Assembly: GCA_020632925.1 (NCBI GenBank)
Contig: JACKER010000007.1
Span: 744,001-808,000 of the forward strand
From: Alphaproteobacteria bacterium
GTDB lineage: Bacteria > Myxococcota_A > UBA796 > GCA-2862545
Length of the DNA: 64,000 nt
Reading direction: 5' to 3'
The notes beneath the pieces were generated by a model, which did not search any database, was not told where the DNA came from, and worked only from the letters and a program-made list of their open reading frames with translations. Below are positions 16,218 through 24,829 of this stretch, piece by piece. Numbering within the stretch: the stretch's first letter is position 1; each line of letters starts with the position of its first letter. The position numbers and the translations under genes are program-made.

Positions 16218-18556
16218 AGCGAGCCCAGGAAGGCCAGCAGGTCGTCGCGGTCGCCTGCGGGGAGCGCGAGGTAGGCGTCGCGCACCGCGGCGGCCTCCCC
16301 GTCGTGCGCCTCGATCGCCTGCGCGAGGGTGTCGGCGGCGCCGCTGTGCAGGTAGGGCGCCGTCCGGCTGATGCCCCAGAGGGGGGCGGTGCGGAACTCG
16401 CGCATGTTGGCCGACGTGTCCTCGATGCCGAGCGCGTCCGGCGGCAGGATCTCGTGCAGCAACAGGTCGCTGTACAGCGGGACCGGCCCGTCGGCGCCCT
16501 GCATCGTCGGGAGGTGGCAGCTCGCGCAGCCCACGTCTTCGAACACGAGCTCGCCGCGGTCGCTGGCGGGGCTGGTGGTCCCCCGCGGCGGCGAGCCGAG
16601 GTGGCTCATGTAGAAGGCCAGCGTCTCCACCTCGTTCAGCGGGAGCTCGGGGTCGGCCACGTCGTCGTTGTCGTCGAGCAGCCCGAAGGTCTGGCCCGCC
16701 TCCTGGGTCAGCGTCAGCCCGATCTCGGCGCCGAGCGCGTCCCGAGCGAACTCGTGGATCGTCGGGACCTGCGCCTTCCAGCCGAAGCGGCCGATCCGGT
16801 TCCCGTCCGTCCAGGAGGGCTTGCCGCTGATGCCGTCGCCGTCGAGGTCGTCGGGGTCGGCGTGCGACAGGATCTCGGCCTCCGGGATGCCCTCGATGAG
16901 CCCCAGCCCGAACAGCGGCGGCGTCTGGCGGTGCTCGAAGATGGTGGCCTCGGGCTGCGCCACCACGGCGAGATCGAGCATGCTGGTCTGCTTGTGCAGG
17001 ATGGTGCCCACCGCGGGCGTGACGAAGGCGCCGCCCGGCGACTGGATCCCGTGCCGCATGACGTTCACGTCTCTCGGGCCGGAGCCGCCGACGACGGGGT
17101 CGAAGTGGCAGGCGCGGCAGCTGTCGCCGTTGAACCGCGGCCCACCGGTCCCGTTGGCGATCGGGAACTCCTCGTCGAACAAGGTCCGTCCGGCCAGGAA
17201 GCGCGCCTCGTCCTCCGCCGACAGCAGCGTCTGCGGGCCGCCGTAGGCGCCGACCGGGGCGATCGGCGTGTCCGGGGGGATGAGCCCCACCGAGATCTGG
17301 CTGCGCCCGCCGAGCGAGAGCAGGAAGTCCACCAGCGCCGCCTGCGCCTCGGACTCGAGATCGAGGTACCGGTCGCGGGCCTCGTTCGCCTCGCCGCCGT
17401 GCATCGTGATCGCCTCGTCGATCGTCGCGGCGCGGCCGTCGTGCAGGTACGGCCCGGTGGCGGAGAGGCCCCACAGCGGCTGGCTGCGGAACTCGCTGCC
17501 CGACGCCTCCTTCATGACGAGCCCGTCGGCGAGGTCGGGGCCCATGTCGTGCAGGAGCAGGTCGCTGTACACCGGCAGGGGCCCGCGCGGACCCTGGATG
17601 CGCGGCGTGTGGCAGGTGCCGCAGCCGATCACGTCGAACGCCCGCTGCCCGAGGCGGGTGGTCTCGGTGGGCTCCTCGGGCTCCGGCGCGGCGAGGAGCA
17701 TCGCGAAGCTGACGAGGTCGAACAGGTCGTCGGTCGACATCTCCGGATCGGGTGCGGCGTCCTCGTCGGTGAGCGGGCCGTCGGGGGCTGCGGCCTGCAG
17801 GAACGGATCGAGCGCGCGGCGCAGCGCCCCCGTGGCACCACCCGAGCTGTCGACCGGCAGGCGGGCGCGCTGCTCCTCGGTGAGGGGGTCGGTCGTGACC
17901 CCGAGGTGGTTGAACAGCGGGCCTCGGATGAAGGCCTCGATCGAGGTCGTCTGCGACTTCATGCCGAAGCGCCCGACGAAGCCACGGTCCCAGTTGGGGC
18001 GGCCGCTCACGCCGTCGTCGTCGAGGTCGTCCTCGTCCGCTCGCTTCAGGATCTCGTCGGACGTGAGCTCGGCGAGCAGGCCCATGCCGAAGAAGGGGAT
18101 GGGGTTGCGCTGGGCGAAGATCGTGGTCGTGTCGGGCACGGGGGGCCGCGCGGGCCACTCCTCGCCGTAGGCGTAGACCCGGACCACGCCCGAGCCGTTG
18201 CCGGCCGACTCGCCGAACAGGAAGGCGCCATCCTCGGTCAGGCGGCCGCCGATGAAGAAGTTGCGGTACAACCCTGCCGAGCCGCCGACTGCGGGCTTCT
18301 CGTGGCAGGCGGCGCAGAAGGTCACGTTGAACGCCGGGCCCAGGCCGTCCTCACGATCGAAGCGACGCAGCGCCACCTCGTGGCCCCGCTCGAACGTCGC
18401 GAGCTGCTCCTCGGTCGCGTACGGCGCCGCCGTCCCGAGCGGTCCGTAGATGCCCTGGGCCATGGGTCCGTGATCGGGCCACTCGTCGTGGGGCGTCGGT
18501 CCGTGGTCACGCTCGCACGCGACGAGCAGGGTCACGATCGTCGGCATCGTCATCAT
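16214..18556 (-). CDS. tandem di-heme peroxidase-like (DUF1111) lipoprotein
   Basis: A 780-residue lipoprotein (lipobox LLVAC) made of two consecutive copies of the di-heme oxidoreductase fold related to cytochrome c peroxidase/MauG (DUF1111). Copy 1 covers about residues 40-400 with CAACH and CGTCH. Copy 2 covers about 410-780 with CRACH and CASCH. Each half repeats the same landmarks: 'FxxGRxLFxE/GGRLTED', 'FGMGLL/FGLGLIEGIP', 'DLDDDGVSG/DLDGDGISG', 'GRFGMKSQ/GRFGWKAQ', 'PVYSDLLLHDM/PLYSDLLLHEI' and 'RSQPLWGLS/RTAPLWGIS'. Most family members have a single copy. The ATG at 18556 was chosen because GAGGA lies 5 bases upstream. Its stop overlaps the five-heme gene. Substrate is unknown; peroxide reduction or protein/cofactor oxidation are family precedents. 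Confidence 0.92.
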   Translation of the reverse strand: MMTMPTIVTLLVACERDHGPTPHDEWPDHGPMAQGIYGPLGTAAPYATEEQLATFERGHEVALRRFDREDGLGPAFNVTFCAACHEKPAVGGSAGLYRNFFIGGRLTEDGAFLFGESAGNGSGVVRVYAYGEEWPARPPVPDTTTIFAQRNPIPFFGMGLLAELTSDEILKRADEDDLDDDGVSGRPNWDRGFVGRFGMKSQTTSIEAFIRGPLFNHLGVTTDPLTEEQRARLPVDSSGGATGALRRALDPFLQAAAPDGPLTDEDAAPDPEMSTDDLFDLVSFAMLLAAPEPEEPTETTRLGQRAFDVIGCGTCHTPRIQGPRGPLPVYSDLLLHDMGPDLADGLVMKEASGSEFRSQPLWGLSATGPYLHDGRAATIDEAITMHGGEANEARDRYLDLESEAQAALVDFLLSLGGRSQISVGLIPPDTPIAPVGAYGGPQTLLSAEDEARFLAGRTLFDEEFPIANGTGGPRFNGDSCRACHFDPVVGGSGPRDVNVMRHGIQSPGGAFVTPAVGTILHKQTSMLDLAVVAQPEATIFEHRQTPPLFGLGLIEGIPEAEILSHADPDDLDGDGISGKPSWTDGNRIGRFGWKAQVPTIHEFARDALGAEIGLTLTQEAGQTFGLLDDNDDVADPELPLNEVETLAFYMSHLGSPPRGTTSPASDRGELVFEDVGCASCHLPTMQGADGPVPLYSDLLLHEILPPDALGIEDTSANMREFRTAPLWGISRTAPYLHSGAADTLAQAIEAHDGEAAAVRDAYLALPAGDRDDLLAFLGSL

Positions 18557-18623
18557 CGAGGTCCTCGCTGCCCCGCGTGCAGCATGCGCCGCCCCCACGC
18601 GGAGATCCAGTCGGTCGTGTCGG

Positions 18624-19604
18624 TCAGGGCTCCGTGCGGACGACGGCGGTGCCGATGTGGGGTGCGTAGAACGTCCCCCCCACCCCGTAGGTGCGACCCT
18701 GGCCGTCGGTCCACAGCGCGTGGATGTCGCGGTTGTCGTACGGGTCCTCGCGGACCACCTCGCCGGTCGAGGGCGTGACCGTCCCCACCCAGCCGCCGAC
18801 CCCGCCGATCACCGCTCGGTCGGGCTCGAGGAAGGTGACGGCGTTGAGGCCCTGGACCCGCTCGGGGCGCACGGTCTCCCAGCCGCCCGACCCGTCGTAG
18901 GACGAGAGCAGCCCGGCGGACCGACCGCCGACCGAGATCAGGTCGCCGGTGCTCGTGCCCCAGAGGCTGACGAAGTCCTCGGTCGCCGCGGGACCGGTCG
19001 GCTGCTGGACGAAGCCGCCGCCGTCGTTGGCCACGATCAGGCCGTACTGGCCGACCGCCCACACGGTTCCTCCGAGGCCGAACACCTTGAACAGCGAGTG
19101 TGCGCCGCGGTCGTTCTCCTCGGCGGGCAGCGCGACCGGCGTGAACGTGGCGCCGTCGTAGTGCAGGATCAGCGGCTCCCCGGCGTTGGGATCGCCGCCG
19201 ACCACCCACAGATCCGACGGTGAGGTCCCCCAGATGCCCCAGAGGTCGGTCGTGGTGCCCGTGGTCAGCACCTCCCACGCCGTGCCGTCCCAGTGTACGG
19301 CGCCGCCACCGACGCCCACCGAGTACACGTCGTCGGGACCGAAGCCGAACACCCAGACCAGCAGCCCCACGTCCGGCATCTCGGTCATCGACCAGCCCGT
19401 GCCGTCGTCGTGCCAGATCTCGCCGCGCTCGTCGTTGCCGCCGACCATGAAGATGTCGTCCGGCCCGCTGCCCCAGACGCCGGACAGCGAGCCGGCGCCG
19501 CTGGTGTCGAACGCCGCCTCCCAGGTGGCCGTCGGGGCGGAGGTCGTGCCCGAGTGGGTGGAGGGGGAGTCGTCGCCCGTGCAGGCGAGCAGGGTGAGCA
19601 GCAT
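18624..19604 (-). CDS. beta-propeller-like lipoprotein
   Basis: A 326-residue lipoprotein with one of the shortest leaders in the window (MLLTLLAC) followed by a Ser/Thr/Gly linker. The body repeats 'GVWGSGPDDIFMVGG', 'GIWGTSPSDLWVVGG' and 'SLWGTSTGDLISVGG' at about 45-55-residue steps. This is the signature of the Trp-Gly-x-S/G-x-x-D propellers common in Myxococcota surface lipoproteins. No enzyme motif is visible. ATG with GGAGG seven bases upstream is the first possible start. It is transcribed divergently from the metzincin-like lipoprotein gene across a 56-base gap that carries paired CCCTAT/ATAGGG elements. The likely role is surface binding or structural. Confidence 0.82.
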   Translation of the reverse strand: MLLTLLACTGDDSPSTHSGTTSAPTATWEAAFDTSGAGSLSGVWGSGPDDIFMVGGNDERGEIWHDDGTGWSMTEMPDVGLLVWVFGFGPDDVYSVGVGGGAVHWDGTAWEVLTTGTTTDLWGIWGTSPSDLWVVGGDPNAGEPLILHYDGATFTPVALPAEENDRGAHSLFKVFGLGGTVWAVGQYGLIVANDGGGFVQQPTGPAATEDFVSLWGTSTGDLISVGGRSAGLLSSYDGSGGWETVRPERVQGLNAVTFLEPDRAVIGGVGGWVGTVTPSTGEVVREDPYDNRDIHALWTDGQGRTYGVGGTFYAPHIGTAVVRTEP

Positions 19605-19649
19605 CTCGGAGCCTCCGTGGCCCCCCTATCCGGTCGGGGGCCGAGGGCG

Positions 19650-19655
19650 TATAGG
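19650..19655 (+). promoter_or_regulatory. candidate -10 box directly before an ATG
   Basis: TATAGG ends six bases before the ATG at 19661, so transcription would begin at or near the start codon. A mirrored CCCTAT at 19624-19629 could serve the divergent gene. AGGGA near the ATG could also be a weak SD. Confidence 0.35.
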
Positions 19656-19660
19656 GACGC

Positions 19661-20302
19661 ATGCTCCTGGCGTGGCTGGCGTGCGGCTCGACGACGGGGT
19701 GGCTCGAGCCGCTGCCGGAGCCCGTCGGGTGCCCGCTTCCGGTGGACGCGCGGACCTCGCTCCCCGCGGAGGTGCCGGTGCGCCTCCAGGTCGCCGATGG
19801 CCTGGACCACGAGCGGGCGCTGGCGATCACGCGCGGCGCGGCGAGCGCGTGGGCGGCGTGCGGGACGCGGCTGCGGCTGGTGGCGTCGGAGCGCACCTCG
19901 CCGGAGCCACCGTTGGGTGGTGTGGGCGCCTCGCTCGAGGGTGCGGACGAGGACGAGCTCGCTCGCGCCGTGCTCGCGCCGCTGGGCGACCGGCTCGAGG
20001 CCCTGCGTCCACCCAGGGAGGAGGTCGTGCTGGTGCTGCTGCCGCGGGTCGTCGGCGAGCGTTCGCCGCTGCGCATGGTCGCGGAGGTGCGCGGCCTGGG
20101 GTTGTCCCCCACGCTGGTGGAGGGCGCGCCGCTCGATGCGCTCCTGCGTCGGTCGGGCGTGCTCCGGGCTCCGTTCACGCCCGTGGCGTTCGTGGCCGTC
20201 GACGACGGTGGGGACGCGCTCGTCGCCTTCCACGAGCTCGCGCACGCCCTGGGCCTGGGCCATGCGGAACAGGGAGGGGCGGACGGCGTCGAGGGGAGGT
20301 AA
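19661..20302 (+). CDS. metzincin-like zinc-metalloprotease lipoprotein
   Basis: A 213-residue protein with a minimal lipoprotein leader (MLLAWLAC). It ends in HELAHALGLGH, an exact HExxHxxGxxH zinc-binding signature of metzincins (matrixin/astacin clan). The upstream 'ALAITRGAASAWAACG' fits the matrixin helix that precedes the active-site helix. The protein stops about 10 residues after the third His, so the usual Met-turn is missing or degenerate. It could be a short secreted protease, a remnant, or a zinc-binding protein. The ATG is the first possible start. A FadL-like gene follows after 23 bases on the same strand, so co-transcription is likely. Confidence 0.75.
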   Translation: MLLAWLACGSTTGWLEPLPEPVGCPLPVDARTSLPAEVPVRLQVADGLDHERALAITRGAASAWAACGTRLRLVASERTSPEPPLGGVGASLEGADEDELARAVLAPLGDRLEALRPPREEVVLVLLPRVVGERSPLRMVAEVRGLGLSPTLVEGAPLDALLRRSGVLRAPFTPVAFVAVDDGGDALVAFHELAHALGLGHAEQGGADGVEGR

Positions 20303-20325
20303 GCAGGGGGACCTGGAGTTCCTTC

Positions 20326-21855
20326 ATGCTGTTCGCCTGGTCCCTCGCCGCGTCGGCCGCCAGCCTCGATCTGTTGGAGGTCGGCGGAGCCTACGGTACC
20401 GTCGCCGCCACCAACCCCACGGCCCTGTGGTGGAACCCCGCGGGCCTCGCCGTCGGCGGTGGCACCCAGATCATGGTCGAGGCCGCGCCCACCTTCGGCG
20501 GGCTGAACGTGGACCGGACCAACCCGGACTACGGCACGCTCGTGGAATACCCCGACTTCCCGACGACGTACGACTACTCCGGCTCGGAGCGGTACAGCTC
20601 GCTCGGCGTCGTGCCCTTCGTCGGCGTCTCGAGCGATCTGACGGTCCCCGGGCTCGGCGTGGGCCTCGGGCTCTACGTCCCCACCGGCAAGGCCGCGGCG
20701 TCCGACGAGGAGTGGGGCGCCAGCCGCTACTCGGCGCGCGAGGGCAACATCCAGACGGTCCACGTCTCGCTCGGCGCGGCCTACCGCATCAAGGAGCTCG
20801 TGTCCGTCGGGCTCTCCGGCAGCCTCGTGAACAGCCGCTGGTACGGCAACTCCGACGCCTCGGTGTACCCGGACCTCGCGGAGAAGGTGCGCGACACCCT
20901 CGGTGGGACGCTGCCGGAGACGTACCAGGACGGCTACATCGAGGACCGGGCCTACGCGACGACCCTCGTGCTGGGGGGACTCGACGCCGACGGTGGCCAC
21001 GGTGTCCTGACCGACACCACCTTCACGTTCGGCGGCGGGATCTACGTCACCCCGACCGACCGGGTCGGCATCAGCCTGGGCTGGAACCAGGGGGTGTCGC
21101 TGACCCACGAGGGCGCCGTCAGCTTCGCGTTCCAGTGCCCGCCCGAGTACGACACCGACAGCTACAACGCGGCCAACGACGGCGGGACGTGCAACACGAC
21201 GATCCCGGGCGAGGCCACGCTGGCCTACAAGCTGCCGAGCCGCCTGCACGTCGGCGTCGCGGTGCTGCCCGTCGAGCGCGTCCGGCTCGAGCTGATGGGC
21301 GCCTGGGTCGGCTGGCACGTCCTGCAGGACTACAAGGTCGACATCCTCGTCAACCCGTCGGACGTGCCGGTGGACGACTCGCAGTTCGCGCTCGCGACCG
21401 CCGAGCTGCTGCGTCAGGACCGTCTGCTGGCCCGCGGTGCGAAGGACAGCTTCTGGGTCGGGCTCGACGGCAAGGTGGAGGTCGAGGAGCACGTCACGGT
21501 CGGCGGCCGGGTGACCTTCGACAAGGCGGCCATCCCGACGGAGTACCTCTCGGCGAGCAACATCGACGCGGACACGGTCATGGTGCAGGGCATGACCCAG
21601 ATCCGCCCCGTCCCTCGCCTGGGGATCGGGCTGTCCTACAGCTACGCAGCCAGCGGCGCCCGGACCGTGGACAACAGCGTGTTCTCGCAGGATCTGGCGC
21701 GCGCCTCGGCCGAGTCGGCGGACTACTACAAGCTGAACGAGAGCGTGGACCGCACGTTCTACCCCTCGACCAACGGCACGTACGCCCTGGGCATCCACCG
21801 GATCGGGGTCAGCGTCCAGGCCCGGCTCGGGAAGACCGCCACCAGCGGGCTCTGA
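20326..21855 (+). CDS. FadL/OMPP1-family outer-membrane transporter
   Basis: A 509-residue outer-membrane barrel that would pass long-chain fatty acids or other hydrophobic compounds. A short signal (MLFAWSLAASAAS) is followed by 'NPTALWWNPAGLA', which carries the conserved NPAG of the FadL N-terminal hatch. Barrel strands continue to the end ('LGIGLSYSYAASG', 'IGVSVQARLG'). Length and the 'GGGIYVTPTDRVGISLGWNQGV' region fit the family. ATG at 20326 has CTGGAG upstream. The CBM9-like gene begins three bases after the stop, and the metzincin-like gene precedes it. The C-terminus lacks a clean terminal Phe, ending in '...KTATSGL'. Confidence 0.9.
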   Translation: MLFAWSLAASAASLDLLEVGGAYGTVAATNPTALWWNPAGLAVGGGTQIMVEAAPTFGGLNVDRTNPDYGTLVEYPDFPTTYDYSGSERYSSLGVVPFVGVSSDLTVPGLGVGLGLYVPTGKAAASDEEWGASRYSAREGNIQTVHVSLGAAYRIKELVSVGLSGSLVNSRWYGNSDASVYPDLAEKVRDTLGGTLPETYQDGYIEDRAYATTLVLGGLDADGGHGVLTDTTFTFGGGIYVTPTDRVGISLGWNQGVSLTHEGAVSFAFQCPPEYDTDSYNAANDGGTCNTTIPGEATLAYKLPSRLHVGVAVLPVERVRLELMGAWVGWHVLQDYKVDILVNPSDVPVDDSQFALATAELLRQDRLLARGAKDSFWVGLDGKVEVEEHVTVGGRVTFDKAAIPTEYLSASNIDADTVMVQGMTQIRPVPRLGIGLSYSYAASGARTVDNSVFSQDLARASAESADYYKLNESVDRTFYPSTNGTYALGIHRIGVSVQARLGKTATSGL

Positions 21856-21858
21856 GCG

Positions 21859-23268
21859 GTGGCCGCGCCCGCCCTCGCGCTGCCGCCCCCGCCGCCCGGG
21901 TTCGTGGTGGACGGGGATCTCGCGGAGTGGACCGCTCCCCCCACCTGGGTGTTGGGGGCGGAGGGGGCGCTGGTCGGCAAGGGGCTCGAGCCACCCCGGG
22001 GCCCCGAGGACGTGTCCGCCGAGGTTCGCCTCGCGTTCGACCCGGTTCGGGGCCTGGCTGTCTCGGTGAGGGTCCGGGACGACGCCGTGACGCTGCCCGG
22101 CCCCTCCGCCACCGACGAGCGGGTGGTCCGCTCCGATCATGTCGAGCTCTGGGTCTCCTTCGGGGAGGCGCCGCTGCCACCGATCGGCTGGGGGATTGGA
22201 GGTGTGGGGGAGATCACGCTCGGTTCGGAGGCGGACTGCGCGGATCATCGAGAGGGGTTCGACTGCCCCGCCTGGCTCCGGGAGCAACAACAGCTGCGGC
22301 GAGAGCTGACAGCGGGCTTCCGGCGCCAGATCCTGCTGTCCGAGCGCGGGCTCCAGGTCGTGGTGGGTCCCGCGCTCGATCCGCCGATCGGCGAGGCGGT
22401 GGTTCGGCCGGAGCCGGGCGGGTGGATCGCGGAGGCGCTGGTGCCACCGAGCGCCCTGCCGCCGATGGTCACCGAGCCCACCTCCGCCGCGCGGGTCCTG
22501 GTCGAGATCGTCGACAACGACCTCGGCTGGGACCGTCAGGAGAGCTTCGTATCGACGGCCCCCCGCCGCTCGCGCTCCGATCCGTCCACCTGGCCGCTCG
22601 TGACGCTGGAACGCCCGTCGTCGTCGAAGCACCCGAGCGCCTCCGCGGCGGCGCTGGTGGGCCACGACGGCTGGTGGCGCGACGCCGACCCCGCCTCCAC
22701 CGTGCTGCACCGGTTCGCGAACGTCACCGCGGGCTACCAGTTCACTCCCGGGAAGACCAGCCCCGTCACGTGGACCCTGCCCCTGGCCGACGTACCGCTC
22801 GGGGAGCTCGGCGGCGTCGCGGTGTGGGCGTCGTCCTGCGACGACGGCGGGATCCTGGTGGCGACCCGGGACGGGCGGTCGCTCGGCAGCGCCACAACGG
22901 CTCCGCGCACGAAGCTCGTGATCGCCCGCGGGAGCGACCGCGCGATCCTGGTGTCGGGCCGCAACACCTGGGCCGGCGAGTTCGGGCTGCGCCCCGGCAG
23001 CGCGAACGCCGCGGTGGCGATCGGTGCGTACGGCGTGGTCGATGGCCGCTTCGTGCCGGTCCTGAGCAGCGTGATCGAGCCCGACGGCGAGGGGCGGGTG
23101 CTGCTGGAGCTCGGGCTCGCGGCCGACGGGCGCCTGGTGGGCCTGCGCGTCCGCGGTCAGGAGGAGGACGCCCCGGTCCTGAAGTCCTGGGCCTGGAAGG
23201 GCGAGGTGCTCCAGGAAGGCGAGCCCGCGGGAGCGAGCTGGACCGAGGTCCTCCGCCTCACTCCCTAG
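21859..23268 (+). CDS. CBM9-like domain protein, exported
   Basis: A 469-residue protein starting MAAPALALPPPPPG (possible weak signal) then 'VVDGDLAEWTAPPTW'. This is the opening of CBM9-like/DOMON-related domains ('DGxLxEW'). The domain runs to about residue 250 and includes 'SDHVELWVSFG' and 'WIAEALVPPSALP'. The rest (about 260-469) is beta-rich with 'TRTKLVIARGSDRAILVSG'-type strands and no catalytic motif. The GTG start lies three bases after the FadL stop. Its 3' end overlaps the convergent TPR lipoprotein gene by 11 bases. It may be a periplasmic or surface ligand-binding partner of the FadL-like porin. That is inference from position. Confidence 0.72.
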   Translation: MAAPALALPPPPPGFVVDGDLAEWTAPPTWVLGAEGALVGKGLEPPRGPEDVSAEVRLAFDPVRGLAVSVRVRDDAVTLPGPSATDERVVRSDHVELWVSFGEAPLPPIGWGIGGVGEITLGSEADCADHREGFDCPAWLREQQQLRRELTAGFRRQILLSERGLQVVVGPALDPPIGEAVVRPEPGGWIAEALVPPSALPPMVTEPTSAARVLVEIVDNDLGWDRQESFVSTAPRRSRSDPSTWPLVTLERPSSSKHPSASAAALVGHDGWWRDADPASTVLHRFANVTAGYQFTPGKTSPVTWTLPLADVPLGELGGVAVWASSCDDGGILVATRDGRSLGSATTAPRTKLVIARGSDRAILVSGRNTWAGEFGLRPGSANAAVAIGAYGVVDGRFVPVLSSVIEPDGEGRVLLELGLAADGRLVGLRVRGQEEDAPVLKSWAWKGEVLQEGEPAGASWTEVLRLTP

Positions 23269-24829
23269 CCGAAGGCAGGGCGACGGGGGCGGCGGGCTCG
23301 ATCGCGGCCAGCCGCCGCCGGGTGGCCTGCGCGGGCTCGGCGCGCCCCAGCGCGGCAAGGGTGTCCGCCTGCAGCGCGAGGACGTCCGGGCTCCACGGTG
23401 CCCGCCGCGCGGCCTCCTCCACCCGCTCCGCAGCCTCGGACGGCTGCCCCGCGAGCAGCGCCGCTCGGCCCATCGCCACCCGGGCCTCGGGCGAACGGTC
23501 CCAGTCCAGCAGACCCTCCACCGGATGGGCCGGGTCGGCGGCGAGATCCCGGCGCGCTCGGATGCGGGCCGCGACGTCCGGGCGACCGGTGCGGGCGGCC
23601 GCCTCCGCCGCGTCGTTCCACCGGCCCAGGGCCACCCCGAGCGGCACGGTGAACCCGTCCGCGAGCAGGAAGGCCTCCCGGCGGCGGAGCTCCGCCAGCA
23701 TGTCCCAGGCCTCCTGGTACCGGCCGTCGCGCACGCGCAGCTGGATCCTGCGCCGCACGGGCTCGGGGGCCATCGGATCCGTGTTCGCCCAGTGCCGGAG
23801 CAGCTCGTCGGTGCCCTCGACCTCGCCGGCGGCGTCCGCGAGCGCCACGCGGGCCTCGGCCACGCCGGGATCCGCGGACCAGTCGGCGAGCAGCCGGTCG
23901 ATCGCGGCCCGCGCGTCGTCGAGCCGGTGCGCGTCGAGGAGCGCGTGGGCGCGAGCCAGGCGGAAGCGGGCGTCCTGCGGTGTGAGCTCGACGATGCCGT
24001 CCCACGCGTCCGCCGCCGCCGCCAGCTTGCCCGAGCCCGCGAGCGCCGCCGCCTGATCCGCGAGGAAGACGGGCTGGAAGGGACGGCCCTCCCGCGCGCT
24101 GGTCAGCGCCTGCAGCGCTTCGCTCCAGTGCTCCTCCTCCGCCTCTCGGCGCCCGAGCAGCCACTGGCCGATCGCCATCGAGGGATCGATCAGCACCGCG
24201 CGGGCGATGGCGTCGCGCGTGGTGCCCAGCTGGTCGGGGGTGGGCGCGGGCAGCAGGCCGTACCACGTGGCCGCCGACCGTCCGCAGATCAGCACCGCGT
24301 ACGTGTCGCCCGAGATCGGCAGCGACCACTGCCCGAAGGTGCCGGCGGCGGGCCCCCGTCCGAGCTCGCTCGAGGCGAAGCGCAGCAGCTCGGGCACGGC
24401 CTTCTGCGGGTCCTCGCGGGTCCCGGTGGCGCTCGTCGACGTGCAGCGCAGGCCGTCGGGCCGACACAGCTCGAGCTCGACGTCCAACGCGTTGGGGTCG
24501 CTGCCCAGCGCCACCCGGCCCGTCCAGCGCTCCGGCGTTCCCACCAGCATCCGCGTCCCGGGAGAGCGCTCGTGACCATCGACCTCCACCACCACGCCGT
24601 CGATCTCCGACAGCCCCACCTCGAGCATCACCGTCGCCAGCCCGGCGGTCTCCGTCTCCCAGCGGAAGGCGCTCGACGGCGTCGGCGGCGTCAGGTGCAG
24701 CACGATCGGCGGGAGGTGCACCTCCTCGCCGGTGGCGCCGACCGGAGCGTGGCTCGACAGGTCGGGGTGCGGGAAGGCGGGCTCGGCAGGAGGAGCGCAG
24801 CCCTGGAGGAGCGACCACACGAGCGACAT
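23258..24829 (-). CDS. TPR lipoprotein
   Basis: A 523-residue lipoprotein with leader MSLVWSLLQGC. The N-terminal part (about 20-180) is beta-rich ('VHLPPIVLHLTPPTPSSAFRW', 'VMLEVGLSEIDGVVVEVDG'). From about 190 there are TPR-type helical repeats: 'AEEEHWSEALQALTSAREG', 'LAAAADAWDGIVELTPQDARF' and 'AERVEEAARRAPWSPDVLALQADTLAALGR'. It is an envelope protein-interaction scaffold. The ATG shares a base with the stop of the upstream membrane protein gene (TGATG). It converges on the CBM9-like gene with an 11-base overlap. Confidence 0.85.
   Translation of the reverse strand: MSLVWSLLQGCAPPAEPAFPHPDLSSHAPVGATGEEVHLPPIVLHLTPPTPSSAFRWETETAGLATVMLEVGLSEIDGVVVEVDGHERSPGTRMLVGTPERWTGRVALGSDPNALDVELELCRPDGLRCTSTSATGTREDPQKAVPELLRFASSELGRGPAAGTFGQWSLPISGDTYAVLICGRSAATWYGLLPAPTPDQLGTTRDAIARAVLIDPSMAIGQWLLGRREAEEEHWSEALQALTSAREGRPFQPVFLADQAAALAGSGKLAAAADAWDGIVELTPQDARFRLARAHALLDAHRLDDARAAIDRLLADWSADPGVAEARVALADAAGEVEGTDELLRHWANTDPMAPEPVRRRIQLRVRDGRYQEAWDMLAELRRREAFLLADGFTVPLGVALGRWNDAAEAAARTGRPDVAARIRARRDLAADPAHPVEGLLDWDRSPEARVAMGRAALLAGQPSEAAERVEEAARRAPWSPDVLALQADTLAALGRAEPAQATRRRLAAIEPAAPVALPSARE

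Noticed and set aside
5823..18556. Nitrite/hydroxylamine reductase assignment for the cytochrome cluster
   Set aside because: No CxxCK or P460-type motif is seen, and no Nrf or Hao partner; the heme patterns fit electron relay better.
16304..18778. Long plus-strand frame opposite the tandem di-heme gene
   Set aside because: Shadow of the real minus-strand gene, without recognisable features.
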